Part shown: positions 8,245-16,466 of the stretch, piece after piece
Layout of the letters: each line of letters opens with the position of its first letter
Position numbering within the stretch: position 1 is the stretch's first letter
Assembly: GCA_002898275.1 (NCBI GenBank)
Contig: BEIQ01000001.1
Span: 861,899 to 925,898, forward strand
From: a bacterium HR40
GTDB taxonomy: Bacteria > Pseudomonadota > Alphaproteobacteria > Geminicoccales > Geminicoccaceae
Direction: 5' to 3'
DNA: 64,000 bases
Program-made: the position numbers and the translations under genes
The notes under the pieces: generated by a model
What the model was told of the DNA's origin: nothing
What the model saw: only the letters and a program-made list of their open reading frames with translations
Databases searched by the model: none

Positions 8245-8802
8245 ATGCGCCGGCTCTATTTCCACTCCCTCCTCTCCCGAGCGGTCACCGAGCCCGCACC
8301 GACTCCCGACGAGCGTGCGCTCGCCGAGCTCGGCGCGAGCCTGCGGGCACGTGCCCGCGCCCGGCTCGGTCGTTCGCTCGCCATCCGCGAGGTAGATGCC
8401 GGCTCGTGCAACGGCTGCGAGCTCGAGATCCACGCGCTCAACAACGCTTTTTACGACCTCGAGCGATTCGGCATCCGCTTCGTCGCTTCGCCGCGACACG
8501 CCGACGTGCTGCTGGTGACCGGTCCGGTCACGCGCAACATGGCCTTCGCGCTCAAACGCGCCTTCGACTGCACGCCCGATCCCAAATGGGTGGTGGCGGC
8601 CGGTGACTGCGCTTGCGGCCGCGGTCTCTTTGCCCCCTCCTACGCGCTCGAGGGCGAGGATGGCGCCGTAGCTCGCGTATTGCCGGTCGATCTCCATATT
8701 CCCGGCTGTCCCCCCACGCCTGTCGACCTCCTGCGCGGCCTGCTGGCGCTGCTCGAGGCAGCCGATGGCCGCATCCCCCATGCCGCCTGTCCGACCTGCT
8801 GA
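8245..8802 (+). CDS. hyfI: Hydrogenase-4 component I-like small subunit (NuoB family)
   Basis: 185 residues. The NuoB-like fold carries the [4Fe-4S] cluster next to the quinone/active-site cavity. Ligands are visible: Cys55 and Cys58 (SCNGCE), Cys122 or Cys124 (GDCACGRG) and Cys155 (IPGCPPTP), so the N2-like cluster should be intact although HyfG has lost nickel. The usual electron-relay ferredoxin subunit (HyfH/HyfA) is not next to it. Start ATG 8245, ten bases after hyfG, with GAGAGAGC as a weak ribosome-binding site. It is the last gene of the operon and its stop abuts the convergent choline-sulfatase stop with no space, so no terminator lies between them. Confidence 0.9.
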   Translation: MRRLYFHSLLSRAVTEPAPTPDERALAELGASLRARARARLGRSLAIREVDAGSCNGCELEIHALNNAFYDLERFGIRFVASPRHADVLLVTGPVTRNMAFALKRAFDCTPDPKWVVAAGDCACGRGLFAPSYALEGEDGAVARVLPVDLHIPGCPPTPVDLLRGLLALLEAADGRIPHAACPTC

Positions 8803-10341
8803 TCAGTCGACAGCCGCTCCGTCCCCGCTGGATCGGGTCGCTGGCGGAAAGCGACGCCCGGCCTCGAGCTCGTTGAGGTCGAGGTGGTTGCGCATGTATT
8901 GCCGCGAAGCATCGGTGAAGGGCTGGAAATCCCAAGCCCGCCAAGTCCCTTGGCGCAAGGCCGAAAACACGAAGCGGCGCCGCCTCTGGCTCTCGAGGAC
9001 GGCACGATGCAGCGACTCCGGCTGCCAATGACGCCGGATCTCGGCCAGCCATTCCTCGACTCGTGCCGCCGACGAGGGTTCGGTGGCGAGATCGACGAGC
9101 TCGAGCGGGTCGGCCGCGAGATCGAAGAGGAGCGGCGGATCGGCCGGCGACCAGATGAACTTGTACCGGTCGTCGCGGATCATCAGGATCGGGGCGATCG
9201 CCCCTTCCGCCGTGTATTCGGCGAGCACCGGGCGAGGGGCGAGCGGCTCGCCACCGAGCGCCGGCAACAGACTGCGGCCGTCTAGCCCCCGCGGCGGAGT
9301 CCCACCCGCGAGCTCCACGAGCGTGGGAAAGAGATCGAGATGCGAGACGGGCTCGCGCACCCGAGCCGGCGGGAAGCGGTTCGGCGCATGGACGAGAAGC
9401 GGGACGCGCACCGCCGGCTCGAAGAAATGCATTTTGTACCACATGCCGCGTTCGCCGAGCATTTCACCGTGATCGGCGGTGAAGATCACGATCGTATCGT
9501 CGAGACCGAAGGTCGCCAAGGTCGAGAGCAGCCGGCCCAACTGCTCGTCGATATAGGAGATGGCCCCGTAGTAGGCGCGGCGAGCCCGTTCGACATGGAA
9601 GGCACCGATCGCCGCGCGGTCCATGGCGTTGGCGAAATAGAGGCGCCGACTGTGGGCATCCATTTCGGCGAGGGGGATGGGAGGAACCCGTGGAGGGTCG
9701 ATCGCGATCCCCTCGTAGAGATCCCAAAAACGCCTAGGTATGGCAAAGGGATCGTGGGGATGGGTAAAGGACACGCAGAACAGAAAGGGACGGCGATCGC
9801 GCTCGCGGGCGCGGTCCGCGAGCCAGCGGTTGGCGACGAACCCCACCTCCTCGTCGAAGTCGAGCTGGTTGGTGGCCTCGGCCACTCCTGCTTGGAGCAC
9901 CGAGTCCATGTTGTGGTACCACCAGTCGATGCGCTCCTGCGGATGGTCCCAGTCGGGCGTCCAGCCAAAGTCGGCGGGGTAGATATCGGTCGTCAGACGC
10001 TCCTCGAAGCCGTGCAGCTGATCGGGACCGACGAAGTGCATTTTTCCGGCCAGTGCCGTACGATAGCCGAGGTTCCTTAGCGCATGGGCGAAGGTCGGGA
10101 TTTCGGCCCGGAACTCGGCGGCGTTATCGTACACCCCCACACGGGTGGCGAGCTGCCCGCTCATGAGCGCCGCCCGCGCCGGCGCGCACAAGGGGAAGTT
10201 GCAATAGGCGTGGTCGAAAACGACACCGTCGGCGGCCAGCCGGTCGAGGTGCGGGCTGCGGCTCACCGGATGACCGTAGGCTCTGAGGGCGAGCGCCGAC
10301 AGTTGGTCGGCGACGACGAGGAGAATGTCCGGCCGCTTCAC
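8803..10341 (-). CDS. betC: Choline-sulfatase
   Basis: 512 residues, the usual length for choline-sulfatase, which hydrolyses choline-O-sulfate to choline and sulfate. The sulfatase signature C-x-P-x-R is CAPAR at residues 52-56; Cys52 would become formylglycine. Metal-binding regions VVADQ (N-terminus) and FTADHGEMLGERGMW are present. The C-terminal extension specific to this group is visible: WDFQPFTDASRQYMRNHLDL. It starts at GTG 10341, 9 bases after the SDR gene, so the two probably share a transcript. No betA, betB or betI is in the window. It is cytoplasmic, as no signal peptide is present. A formylglycine-generating enzyme must be encoded elsewhere. Confidence 0.9.
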   Translation of the reverse strand: MKRPDILLVVADQLSALALRAYGHPVSRSPHLDRLAADGVVFDHAYCNFPLCAPARAALMSGQLATRVGVYDNAAEFRAEIPTFAHALRNLGYRTALAGKMHFVGPDQLHGFEERLTTDIYPADFGWTPDWDHPQERIDWWYHNMDSVLQAGVAEATNQLDFDEEVGFVANRWLADRARERDRRPFLFCVSFTHPHDPFAIPRRFWDLYEGIAIDPPRVPPIPLAEMDAHSRRLYFANAMDRAAIGAFHVERARRAYYGAISYIDEQLGRLLSTLATFGLDDTIVIFTADHGEMLGERGMWYKMHFFEPAVRVPLLVHAPNRFPPARVREPVSHLDLFPTLVELAGGTPPRGLDGRSLLPALGGEPLAPRPVLAEYTAEGAIAPILMIRDDRYKFIWSPADPPLLFDLAADPLELVDLATEPSSAARVEEWLAEIRRHWQPESLHRAVLESQRRRRFVFSALRQGTWRAWDFQPFTDASRQYMRNHLDLNELEAGRRFPPATRSSGDGAAVD

Positions 10342-10350
10342 GGAAGGGCC

Positions 10351-11130
10351 TCAGCGGGTGCGCAGGGTCTCGGTGCCACCGTCGACGGCGATGGCTTGGC
10401 CGGTGATCCGCCGTCCGAGGTCGGAACAGAGAAAGAGGATCATGTTGGCGATGTCCCTGGCCTCGACGAAAGTCCGCAGCGCATTGGTGCGGAGATAGGC
10501 GGCGCGCGTTTCCTCGATGCTCCGCCCGGTCACCTGGGCATCGGCGGCGATCACCCGTTCGATGCGCGGCCCCTCGACCGGTCCCGGGCAGATGGCGTTG
10601 ACCCGTATGCCGCGCGGCCCGAGCTCCATGGCGAGCGTCTTGGTGAGGCCGATAATACCCCATTTGGCGGTGGCATAGGGGGTGCGGTTGGGAAAGCCGA
10701 AGAGGCCGGCGGTCGACGACAGATTGACGATCGAGCCGCCACCCGCCTTCACCAGCTCGGGCACGGCGCGGCGGGTGCAAAGAAAGGTGCCATCGAGGTT
10801 CACGGCCAGGCAATGCTTCCAACCCGCGAGGTCGAGGCTCTCGACAGGCCCCGTGGGCCCGGCGATGCCGGCATTGTTGACGAGGATGTCGAGCCCGCCG
10901 AGCGCTGCGAGTGCCGCCGCGAACAGCCGCTCGACATCCTCCTCCCGGGCGACATCGGCATGAATGCGGCCAATCTCCGGCCGCTTGGCGGCGACATCGG
11001 CGAGGGCACGATCGTCGATGTCGCACACGAACACCCGCGCCCCGGCATCGACGAAGGCCTCGGCCGTCACCCGGCCGATGCCCGCGGCACCGGCGGTCAC
11101 GATCACCCGTTTCCCGGCAAGTCCCTGCAC
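10351..11130 (-). CDS. SDR-family oxidoreductase
   Basis: 259 residues with the classical short-chain dehydrogenase layout: the cofactor motif TAGAAGIG near the N-terminus, DILVNNAG, the catalytic Ser in NLSST, YATAKWG (Tyr and Lys), and the C-terminal GQAIAVDGG. The start chosen is GTG 11130 because GGGGAGGA lies 5 bases before it; an ATG further upstream at 11169 would add 13 residues without a good site. An acidic residue after the second strand (CDIDD) favours NAD over NADP. Substrate is unknown. Position directly upstream of choline-sulfatase suggests a related alcohol or hydroxyacid, but this is only context. Confidence 0.85.
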   Translation of the reverse strand: MQGLAGKRVIVTAGAAGIGRVTAEAFVDAGARVFVCDIDDRALADVAAKRPEIGRIHADVAREEDVERLFAAALAALGGLDILVNNAGIAGPTGPVESLDLAGWKHCLAVNLDGTFLCTRRAVPELVKAGGGSIVNLSSTAGLFGFPNRTPYATAKWGIIGLTKTLAMELGPRGIRVNAICPGPVEGPRIERVIAADAQVTGRSIEETRAAYLRTNALRTFVEARDIANMILFLCSDLGRRITGQAIAVDGGTETLRTR

Positions 11131-11314
11131 CTCTGTCCTCCCCTGAGCGGTCGTGGCGTCAAACTGCACGGACCATCCATGGCCCGGAGCATGGAAAACG
11201 TCGCATGCCTGCGCAAGCCCGACATGGCCTAAAAGAAGCCCGAGGCCGCGGCTTTACCGCTCTCTCCTCGGCAGGACGGCCCGAAGCGGGCGAGACCCCG
11301 TGCGGCCCAGGCGC

Positions 11315-11343
11315 TTGACGGCCGGCGGTGGCGGCCATAGATC
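11315..11343 (+). promoter_or_regulatory. Sigma70-type promoter of tRNA-Met
   Basis: TTGACG, 17 nt, TAGATC; predicted start near 11350, four bases before the tRNA at 11354. Same geometry as the promoter of the other CAT tRNA in this window. Confidence 0.55.
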
Positions 11344-11353
11344 GGCGCGCGGG

Positions 11354-11428
11354 GGCGGAGTAGCTCAGCGGTAGAGCAGCGGAATCATAATCCGTTGGTC
11401 GGGGGTTCGAATCCCTCCTCCGCTACCA
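11354..11428 (+). tRNA. tRNA-Met (CAT), elongator type
   Basis: Cloverleaf: acceptor GGCGGAG with CTCCGCT (one G-U closing pair), D stem GCTC/GAGC, anticodon stem GCGGA/TCCGT with loop ATCATAA (anticodon CAT), T arm GGGGG-TTCGAAT-CCCTC with one G-T pair, discriminator A and encoded CCA at 11426-11428. Sequence closely follows the alphaproteobacterial elongator tRNA-Met pattern. It lacks the unpaired first base pair of initiator tRNA. Confidence 0.93.
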
Positions 11429-11486
11429 TCTCCCGAGTTCGGGCGCCGATCCCATCCGGCTCCGGCCGGTCCGCCGGTGCCGGGCC

Positions 11487-12854
11487 CTAATAGGCATATT
11501 CCGCGAACACCGGATCGACGCTGCCCTGCCACGGCCCGTAGAACTTCTCGAGCTTCTCTTCGGCCGGGGTGCGGCCGCTCTCGGCGATCTCGAATAAACG
11601 GGCGAGGAATTGCCGCTCGTCATTGCCCTCGAGGTCGGTGTAGGAGCGGCGGGCGAGTCCGCCGGCGGCGATGGCGAGCGCATCGAGCGCCCATTCGCGC
11701 AAGGTGCGGTCGCGAAACGGGGTACGGAGCGCGGTGCGCGGCACCTCGCGGCGCAAATAGAGGTGCTCCTCGATCGTCCAGTCGCGGCACAGCTCGAGCG
11801 CCGCATCGAGCGCCGCGGGATCGTAGAGCAACCCCGCCCAGAATGCCGGTAAGCCACAGAGCTCGCGCCAAGGGCCGCCGTCGGCACCGCGCATCTCGAG
11901 GTAGCGCTTGAGCCGCACCTCGGTGAAAATGGTCGTCAGATGGTCGGCCCAGTCGGAAAGGGTCGCCACCTCGCCGGGCAGGGCGGGCAGCCGACCAGCG
12001 AGGAAATCGCGAAACGACTGGCCAGCGGCATCGATGTAGCGGCCGTCGCGATAGACGAAGTACATGGGGACATCCAGCGCATAGTCGACGTAGCGCTCGA
12101 AGCCCATGCCGTCCTCGAAGACGAAAGGGAGGATTCCGCAGCGGTCGGGATCGGTGTCGGTCCACACATGGCTCCGGTAACTGAGGTAGCCGGAGGGCCG
12201 CCCATCGACGAAGGGAGAATTGGCGAAGAGGGCAGTGGCGATCGGCTGGAGGGCCATGCCGACACGGAATTTGCGCACCATGTCGGCCTCGTCGGCGAAA
12301 TCCAAATTCACCTGGATCGTGCAGGTGCGCAACATCATGTCGAGGCCGAGCCGCCCTTTCTTGGGCATGTAGGCGCGCATGATGCGATATCGCCCCTTCG
12401 GCATCCAAGGGATCTCCTCGCGCCGCCACTTCGGCTGAAAGCCCATGCCCAGCATGCCGACGCCAAGCGGCTCTGCCACCTGCCGAACCTGCTCGAGATG
12501 CTCGTGGACCTCGCAACAGGTCTCGTGGACGTTCTGCAAAGGAGCGCCCGAGAGCTCGAACTGACCGCCCGGCTCGAGGGTGATGGCACAGCGCCCGCGG
12601 ACCAGGGCGATCGGCAGGCCGTTCTCGAGGACCGGCTGCCAGCCGAAACGGTGCGACAGCCCCTCGAGCAAAGATCGGATACCGGCTGGGCCCTCATAGG
12701 CGAGGGGCCGCAGCGTGTCTTTGTGGAAGGCGAACTTCTCGTGTTCGGTGCCGATCCGGAACTCGCTGCGCGGTTTGCAGCCCGCTTCCAGCCATTCGAC
12801 GAGCTGGCGACGGCTCGTAATCGGCTCCCCCCTTCCGGCGGGCGGTCCCGACAT
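11487..12854 (-). CDS. gshA: Glutamate-cysteine ligase (plant/alphaproteobacterial type)
   Basis: 455 residues from ATG 12854, which has GAGGAG 4 bases upstream; an ATG further up at 12914 would add 20 residues lacking similarity. First step of glutathione synthesis: ATP-dependent joining of glutamate and cysteine. Family features include [12 protein letters not shown] near the N-terminus, [13 protein letters not shown] (ATP/Mg-binding Glu), [13 protein letters not shown] in the middle, and YADLEG-like SYTDLEGND near the C-terminus. This is the GCS2-like group of alphaproteobacteria and plants, not the E. coli type. It is transcribed alone or after ghrA. A gshB is not in the window. Confidence 0.93.
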   Translation of the reverse strand: MSGPPAGRGEPITSRRQLVEWLEAGCKPRSEFRIGTEHEKFAFHKDTLRPLAYEGPAGIRSLLEGLSHRFGWQPVLENGLPIALVRGRCAITLEPGGQFELSGAPLQNVHETCCEVHEHLEQVRQVAEPLGVGMLGMGFQPKWRREEIPWMPKGRYRIMRAYMPKKGRLGLDMMLRTCTIQVNLDFADEADMVRKFRVGMALQPIATALFANSPFVDGRPSGYLSYRSHVWTDTDPDRCGILPFVFEDGMGFERYVDYALDVPMYFVYRDGRYIDAAGQSFRDFLAGRLPALPGEVATLSDWADHLTTIFTEVRLKRYLEMRGADGGPWRELCGLPAFWAGLLYDPAALDAALELCRDWTIEEHLYLRREVPRTALRTPFRDRTLREWALDALAIAAGGLARRSYTDLEGNDERQFLARLFEIAESGRTPAEEKLEKFYGPWQGSVDPVFAEYAY

Positions 12855-13211
12855 CGCTCTCCTCTCCCCCTTGCCTGACAGGGCCGCTGGCCATCTCTCC
12901 GCGACCCCTGCCAAAGACGATCACAAGCCCGAAGACCAGCGCCAGATCACCCCTGCCCCTCGCGTCCCGCGGGCACCGGCGAACCGCGCGCGGCCGCCCA
13001 TCGGCTTTCGCCACACCCGTCGCGATCGGCCGGGGCGGCGCCAGGGGTTGGGGTCTTCGCGAGCCGGCAGTCCTTCCTGCCCCGCGCTCGCGCCAGTCTC
13101 GCCGCGCACCGGCCAATGGCGAACCTCCGGTGGCGGCGGGCGGCGGTTCGTGCGGGTTGTCCTTCGTGGGCAACGCTGCGCGTCATATCGGCTCCGGCAA
13201 GCGGGCGGCCG
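12855..13211. other. Intergenic region, no supported gene
   Basis: 357 bp between ghrA and gshA, both on the minus strand. Open frames here are antisense-like, rich in Arg/Gly/Pro, and show no recognisable domain. The last 20 bases before gshA carry its ribosome-binding site. No clear promoter or hairpin-plus-T terminator was found. Confidence 0.5.
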
Positions 13212-14138
13212 TCAATAGCCGCGCTCGCGTTGCACCAGATGGAGCAGCGGGCGGCCGTCGCGCAAGCGGCGAATGTTCGCGGCGACCACCGCCGCTCCGG
13301 TCGCCGGCAGGGAATAGCCGGCGACGTGGGGGGTGATGCGGATGCGCGGATGCCGCCAGAACGGATGGTCGGACGGCAGCGGTTCGGTGGCAAAGACATC
13401 GAGTACGGCCCCGCGCAGCTGGCCGCACGCCAACATGGCCAGCAGATCCGACTCGACGAGCTGCGGTCCGCGGCCGACATGGACGAGGACCGCGCCCGCC
13501 GGCAGGGTGGAGAACAGTCGGCGATCGAGGATGCCCCGCGTCTCGGCGGTGAGCGGCAAGAGGCAAACGAGGACCTCGCTCTTGCGCAAGAAGGCGTCGC
13601 GCTCGGCGCTGCCGGCGAAGGTTTCGACGCCCTCGATGCGATGGCGCGAGCGGCTGTAGCCACACACGCGAAAACCCGCGTCGGCGAGGGTGCGGGCGAC
13701 GGCGCTGCCGACAGCGCCCAGCCCCATCACCCCGACCGTGCGCTCCGCTGCCGGTCGTGGCATGCGGAAACGCCATTCCGCCCGCCGCTGCTGCTCCTCG
13801 AACAGATCGAGATCGCGATGGTAGAACAGCGCTTGGGCGAGAACGTATTCGGCCATGGTGCGGGTCAGCGACTCGTCGACCATGCGGCAGAGCGGTACCG
13901 GCGGCAGGGTGGGATCCGCGAGGAGGCCGTCGACTCCGGCCGAGAGCGCCTGGATCAAGCGGAGGTTCGGGAGCTGAGCGAGCAGGCCGGGCGGCGGTTG
14001 CCAGACGAGCGCCACCTCGATGTCGGCGGGATCGCCGATTTCGGGATAGACGCGGAAGTCGAGCTCGGGCAGCTCGCGCGCGAGCGCCTGCCGCCAAGCC
14101 TCGGGGTCGTCGACTGGACTGACGAACAAAAGGGCCAT
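13212..14138 (-). CDS. ghrA: D-2-hydroxyacid dehydrogenase, glyoxylate/hydroxypyruvate reductase A type
   Basis: 308 residues from ATG 14138. NAD(P)-dependent reductase of the D-isomer 2-hydroxyacid dehydrogenase family. The cofactor motif is GVMGLGAVGSAVA; HVGRGPQLVE and the DVFATEPLP - HPFWRHPRIRITPHVAG end carry the catalytic Arg, Glu and His. The C-terminus (NIRRLRDGRPL...VQRERGY) is the usual GhrA ending. It reduces glyoxylate or hydroxypyruvate to glycolate or glycerate. A longer in-frame extension to 14378 exists but lacks family similarity and runs under the divergent transporter gene. Gap to the divergent substrate-binding protein is 182 bp. Confidence 0.87.
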   Translation of the reverse strand: MALLFVSPVDDPEAWRQALARELPELDFRVYPEIGDPADIEVALVWQPPPGLLAQLPNLRLIQALSAGVDGLLADPTLPPVPLCRMVDESLTRTMAEYVLAQALFYHRDLDLFEEQQRRAEWRFRMPRPAAERTVGVMGLGAVGSAVARTLADAGFRVCGYSRSRHRIEGVETFAGSAERDAFLRKSEVLVCLLPLTAETRGILDRRLFSTLPAGAVLVHVGRGPQLVESDLLAMLACGQLRGAVLDVFATEPLPSDHPFWRHPRIRITPHVAGYSLPATGAAVVAANIRRLRDGRPLLHLVQRERGY

Positions 14139-14320
14139 GGGTCGCCTCGGAGGGTGCCGGCGATGCTGGCTAGCGCCGGGCCGAGCAGCGGTCCAGCCCA
14201 TCGTGCTCGCCATCCCCCTCGGGAGAGCCTGCACGCGGACCGCGATCTGCCCTTCGACCCTCTGGACAAGCGGCGCATGCCGCGTCACCAAGGAGGCGTG
14301 GCACAAGGGAGGAGGCGGGG

Positions 14321-15496
14321 ATGAAACGACCGTTTTCCTTGGCACTCGCGGCCTGCGCGCTGGTGTTCGCAGGTACACCCGTGGGTGCGCAAGAACTGCG
14401 CATCGGCATGCTGACCACCTTGTCCGGGCCCGGTTCGGGTCTGGGCATCGATATCCGCGACGGCTTTCGCCTCGGCATCGAACATCTGGGTGGCAAGCTC
14501 GGCGGGCTCGAGACGGTGGTGGTCGAGGCCGACGACGAGCGGAAGCCGGATGTCGCGGTCCAGAAGACCGACGAGATGATCTCGCGCGAACGAATCTACA
14601 TCATGACCGGCCAGGTGTGGTCGAACCTGGCGCTCGCCATGATGCCGACGCTCGCGCGCAACCAGGTGTTCTTCATCAGCCCCAACGCCGGCCCTTCCCA
14701 GCTCGCTGGCAAGCAGTGCAACCCTTGGTTCTTCAACACCGCCTGGCAGAACGACAACAACCACGAAGCGACCGGCGCCTACGTCCAGAAGCGCGGCTTC
14801 AACCGGGTTTATTTGCTCGCACCGAATTATCCGGCGGGCCACGACTCCCTCAACGGCTTCAAGCGCTATTATAAGGGCGGAATCGCCGGCGAAGTCTATA
14901 CGCCGCTCGAGCAGATGGACTATGCGGCCGAGATCGCCAACCTTCGCGCCGCCCAGCCGGATGCGGTGTTCTTTTTCCTGCCCGGTGGCCTCGGCATCAA
15001 CTTCATCAAGCAATACGCTCAAGCCGGTCTCAAGGACCGTATCCCCTTGTTCGGCCCCGCCTTCTCCTTCAGCCAGGATATTCTCCAAGCCGTGGGCGAA
15101 GCCGCCGTCGGAGCCTACAACGGAGCCCAGTGGAGCCCGGATCTGCCGAACGAACTGAACCGGAAGTTCGTCGACAGCTTCAAGCAGACCTACGGCCGCC
15201 TGCCCTCCCTCTACGCCTCTCAAGGCTACGACACGGCGCTCGTCATCGACGCAGCGCTGCGCAGCGCTGGCGACAAGTGGATGGACAAAGCGACCTTCCG
15301 ACTCGCCCTCGAGAAGGTGGTGCTGGAGACGACACGCGGAGCCTTCCGCTTCAACCGCAATCACTTCCCCGTCCAGGACTATTACATCCGTCAGGTGGTC
15401 AAGCTCGAAGACGGCACGATCACCAATCGCATTGTCGAGAAGATCTTCGAGGACCACGAGGATGCCTATGTCCAAGAGTGCCCGATGAACCGATGA
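14321..15496 (+). CDS. ABC transporter substrate-binding protein (Leu/Ile/Val-binding family)
   Basis: 391 residues. A signal peptide (MKRPFSLALAACALVFA, cleavage after GAQ near residue 23) sends it to the periplasm. The mature part starts ELRIGMLTTLSGPGSGLGID, typical of the type I periplasmic fold of LivJ-like proteins, with later motifs NVFFISPNAG-like and YDTALVIDAALR. Start ATG 14321 is preceded by GGGAGGAGGCGGGG, a strong ribosome-binding site. Next comes a full LivHMGF set, so these five genes form one importer. The family also binds amides, urea, aromatic acids and others; the ligand is not evident. Confidence 0.9.
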   Translation: MKRPFSLALAACALVFAGTPVGAQELRIGMLTTLSGPGSGLGIDIRDGFRLGIEHLGGKLGGLETVVVEADDERKPDVAVQKTDEMISRERIYIMTGQVWSNLALAMMPTLARNQVFFISPNAGPSQLAGKQCNPWFFNTAWQNDNNHEATGAYVQKRGFNRVYLLAPNYPAGHDSLNGFKRYYKGGIAGEVYTPLEQMDYAAEIANLRAAQPDAVFFFLPGGLGINFIKQYAQAGLKDRIPLFGPAFSFSQDILQAVGEAAVGAYNGAQWSPDLPNELNRKFVDSFKQTYGRLPSLYASQGYDTALVIDAALRSAGDKWMDKATFRLALEKVVLETTRGAFRFNRNHFPVQDYYIRQVVKLEDGTITNRIVEKIFEDHEDAYVQECPMNR

Positions 15497-15545
15497 GTCG
15501 CACACCCGCGCGGTCCGGTCGACCGCGCGGGGCGGATCACAGCCG

Positions 15546-16463
15546 ATGGACCCGCTTCTGCTTCTGCAACAGACTCTCAACGGTCTGCAGCTCGGCGTCA
15601 TGCTCTTCCTGATGGCAGCCGGGCTTACCCTGATTTTCGGCATCATGGATTTCATCAACCTCGCCCACGGGGCGTTCTATATGCTGGGCGCCTATCTCGC
15701 CGCCTGGCTCGCGGGCCTGTTCGACGCTTTTGTGCCTTCCGTCGCCGTCGCGCTCCTGTTGACTGCCATCGTCGGGTTTCTGGTCGAGCTCGTGGTGGCG
15801 CGCGAGCTCTATCGCCGCGACCATCTCTATCAGGTGCTCGCCACCTTCGGTCTCGTGTTGTTCTTCGACGAACTGGTGAAGCTCCTCTTCGGCCCTCAGC
15901 CGATTTTCCTCGAACCGCCGCCTTGGCTCGAGGGCCAAGTGGAGCTCTTCGGCGCTCCCTATCCGGTGGTGCGGCTCGCCATCATCGCCACAGGGCTCGC
16001 GAGCGCGGTCTTCCTGTGGTGGCTGATCGCCCGCACTCGCCTCGGCATGCTGATCCGGGCGGGCGCGGACAATCGGGAGATGGTGCAGGCGCTAGGGGTC
16101 GATATCGCCACCCTCTTCGCCCTCGTCTTCGCCCTCGGAGCGGCCTTTGCCGCCCTCGCCGGGGCGATGGCCGGGACCATCGTGGCCGTGCGCATCGGGA
16201 TGGGCGAGGAGATCTTGATCCTCACCTTTGTCGTGGTGGTCGTCGGGGGCATCGGTTCGATTCGCGGCGCCTTCGTCGGAGCGCTCCTGGTCGGCCTCGT
16301 CGATACTTGGGGCCGCGCCCTCTTGCCCGGCCTCTTGGGACTCGTCTTCGAGCGCAGCGTTGCCGATGCGGCCGGAGCGGCACTCGCGCCCATGGCGATC
16401 TACGTGCTCATGGCCCTGGTCCTGGCGTTCCGGCCCCAGGGCCTGCTGCCGGCGAGGGGCTGA
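15546..16463 (+). CDS. livH: Branched-chain-type ABC transporter permease (LivH family)
   Basis: 305 residues with about eight membrane helices. Starts LLLLQQTLNGLQLGVMLFLM, followed by GLTLIFGIMDFINLAHGAFY, the conserved first-helix motif of LivH, and RTRLGMLIRAGADNREM, the cytoplasmic EAA-like loop that contacts the ATPases. It forms the transmembrane channel with LivM. The gene begins 49 bp after the binding protein and ends 3 bp before livM. Confidence 0.92.
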   Translation: MDPLLLLQQTLNGLQLGVMLFLMAAGLTLIFGIMDFINLAHGAFYMLGAYLAAWLAGLFDAFVPSVAVALLLTAIVGFLVELVVARELYRRDHLYQVLATFGLVLFFDELVKLLFGPQPIFLEPPPWLEGQVELFGAPYPVVRLAIIATGLASAVFLWWLIARTRLGMLIRAGADNREMVQALGVDIATLFALVFALGAAFAALAGAMAGTIVAVRIGMGEEILILTFVVVVVGGIGSIRGAFVGALLVGLVDTWGRALLPGLLGLVFERSVADAAGAALAPMAIYVLMALVLAFRPQGLLPARG

Positions 16464-16466
16464 GCG

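Noticed and set aside
1652-8802. Functional NiFe hydrogenase / formate hydrogenlyase
   Set aside because: Large subunit lacks both nickel-binding CxxC motifs, and no maturation, HyfH or formate dehydrogenase genes are near.
12694-13173. Minus-strand open frame in the gshA-ghrA gap
   Set aside because: Overlaps gshA out of frame, is Arg/Pro-rich and shows no domain or ribosome-binding site.
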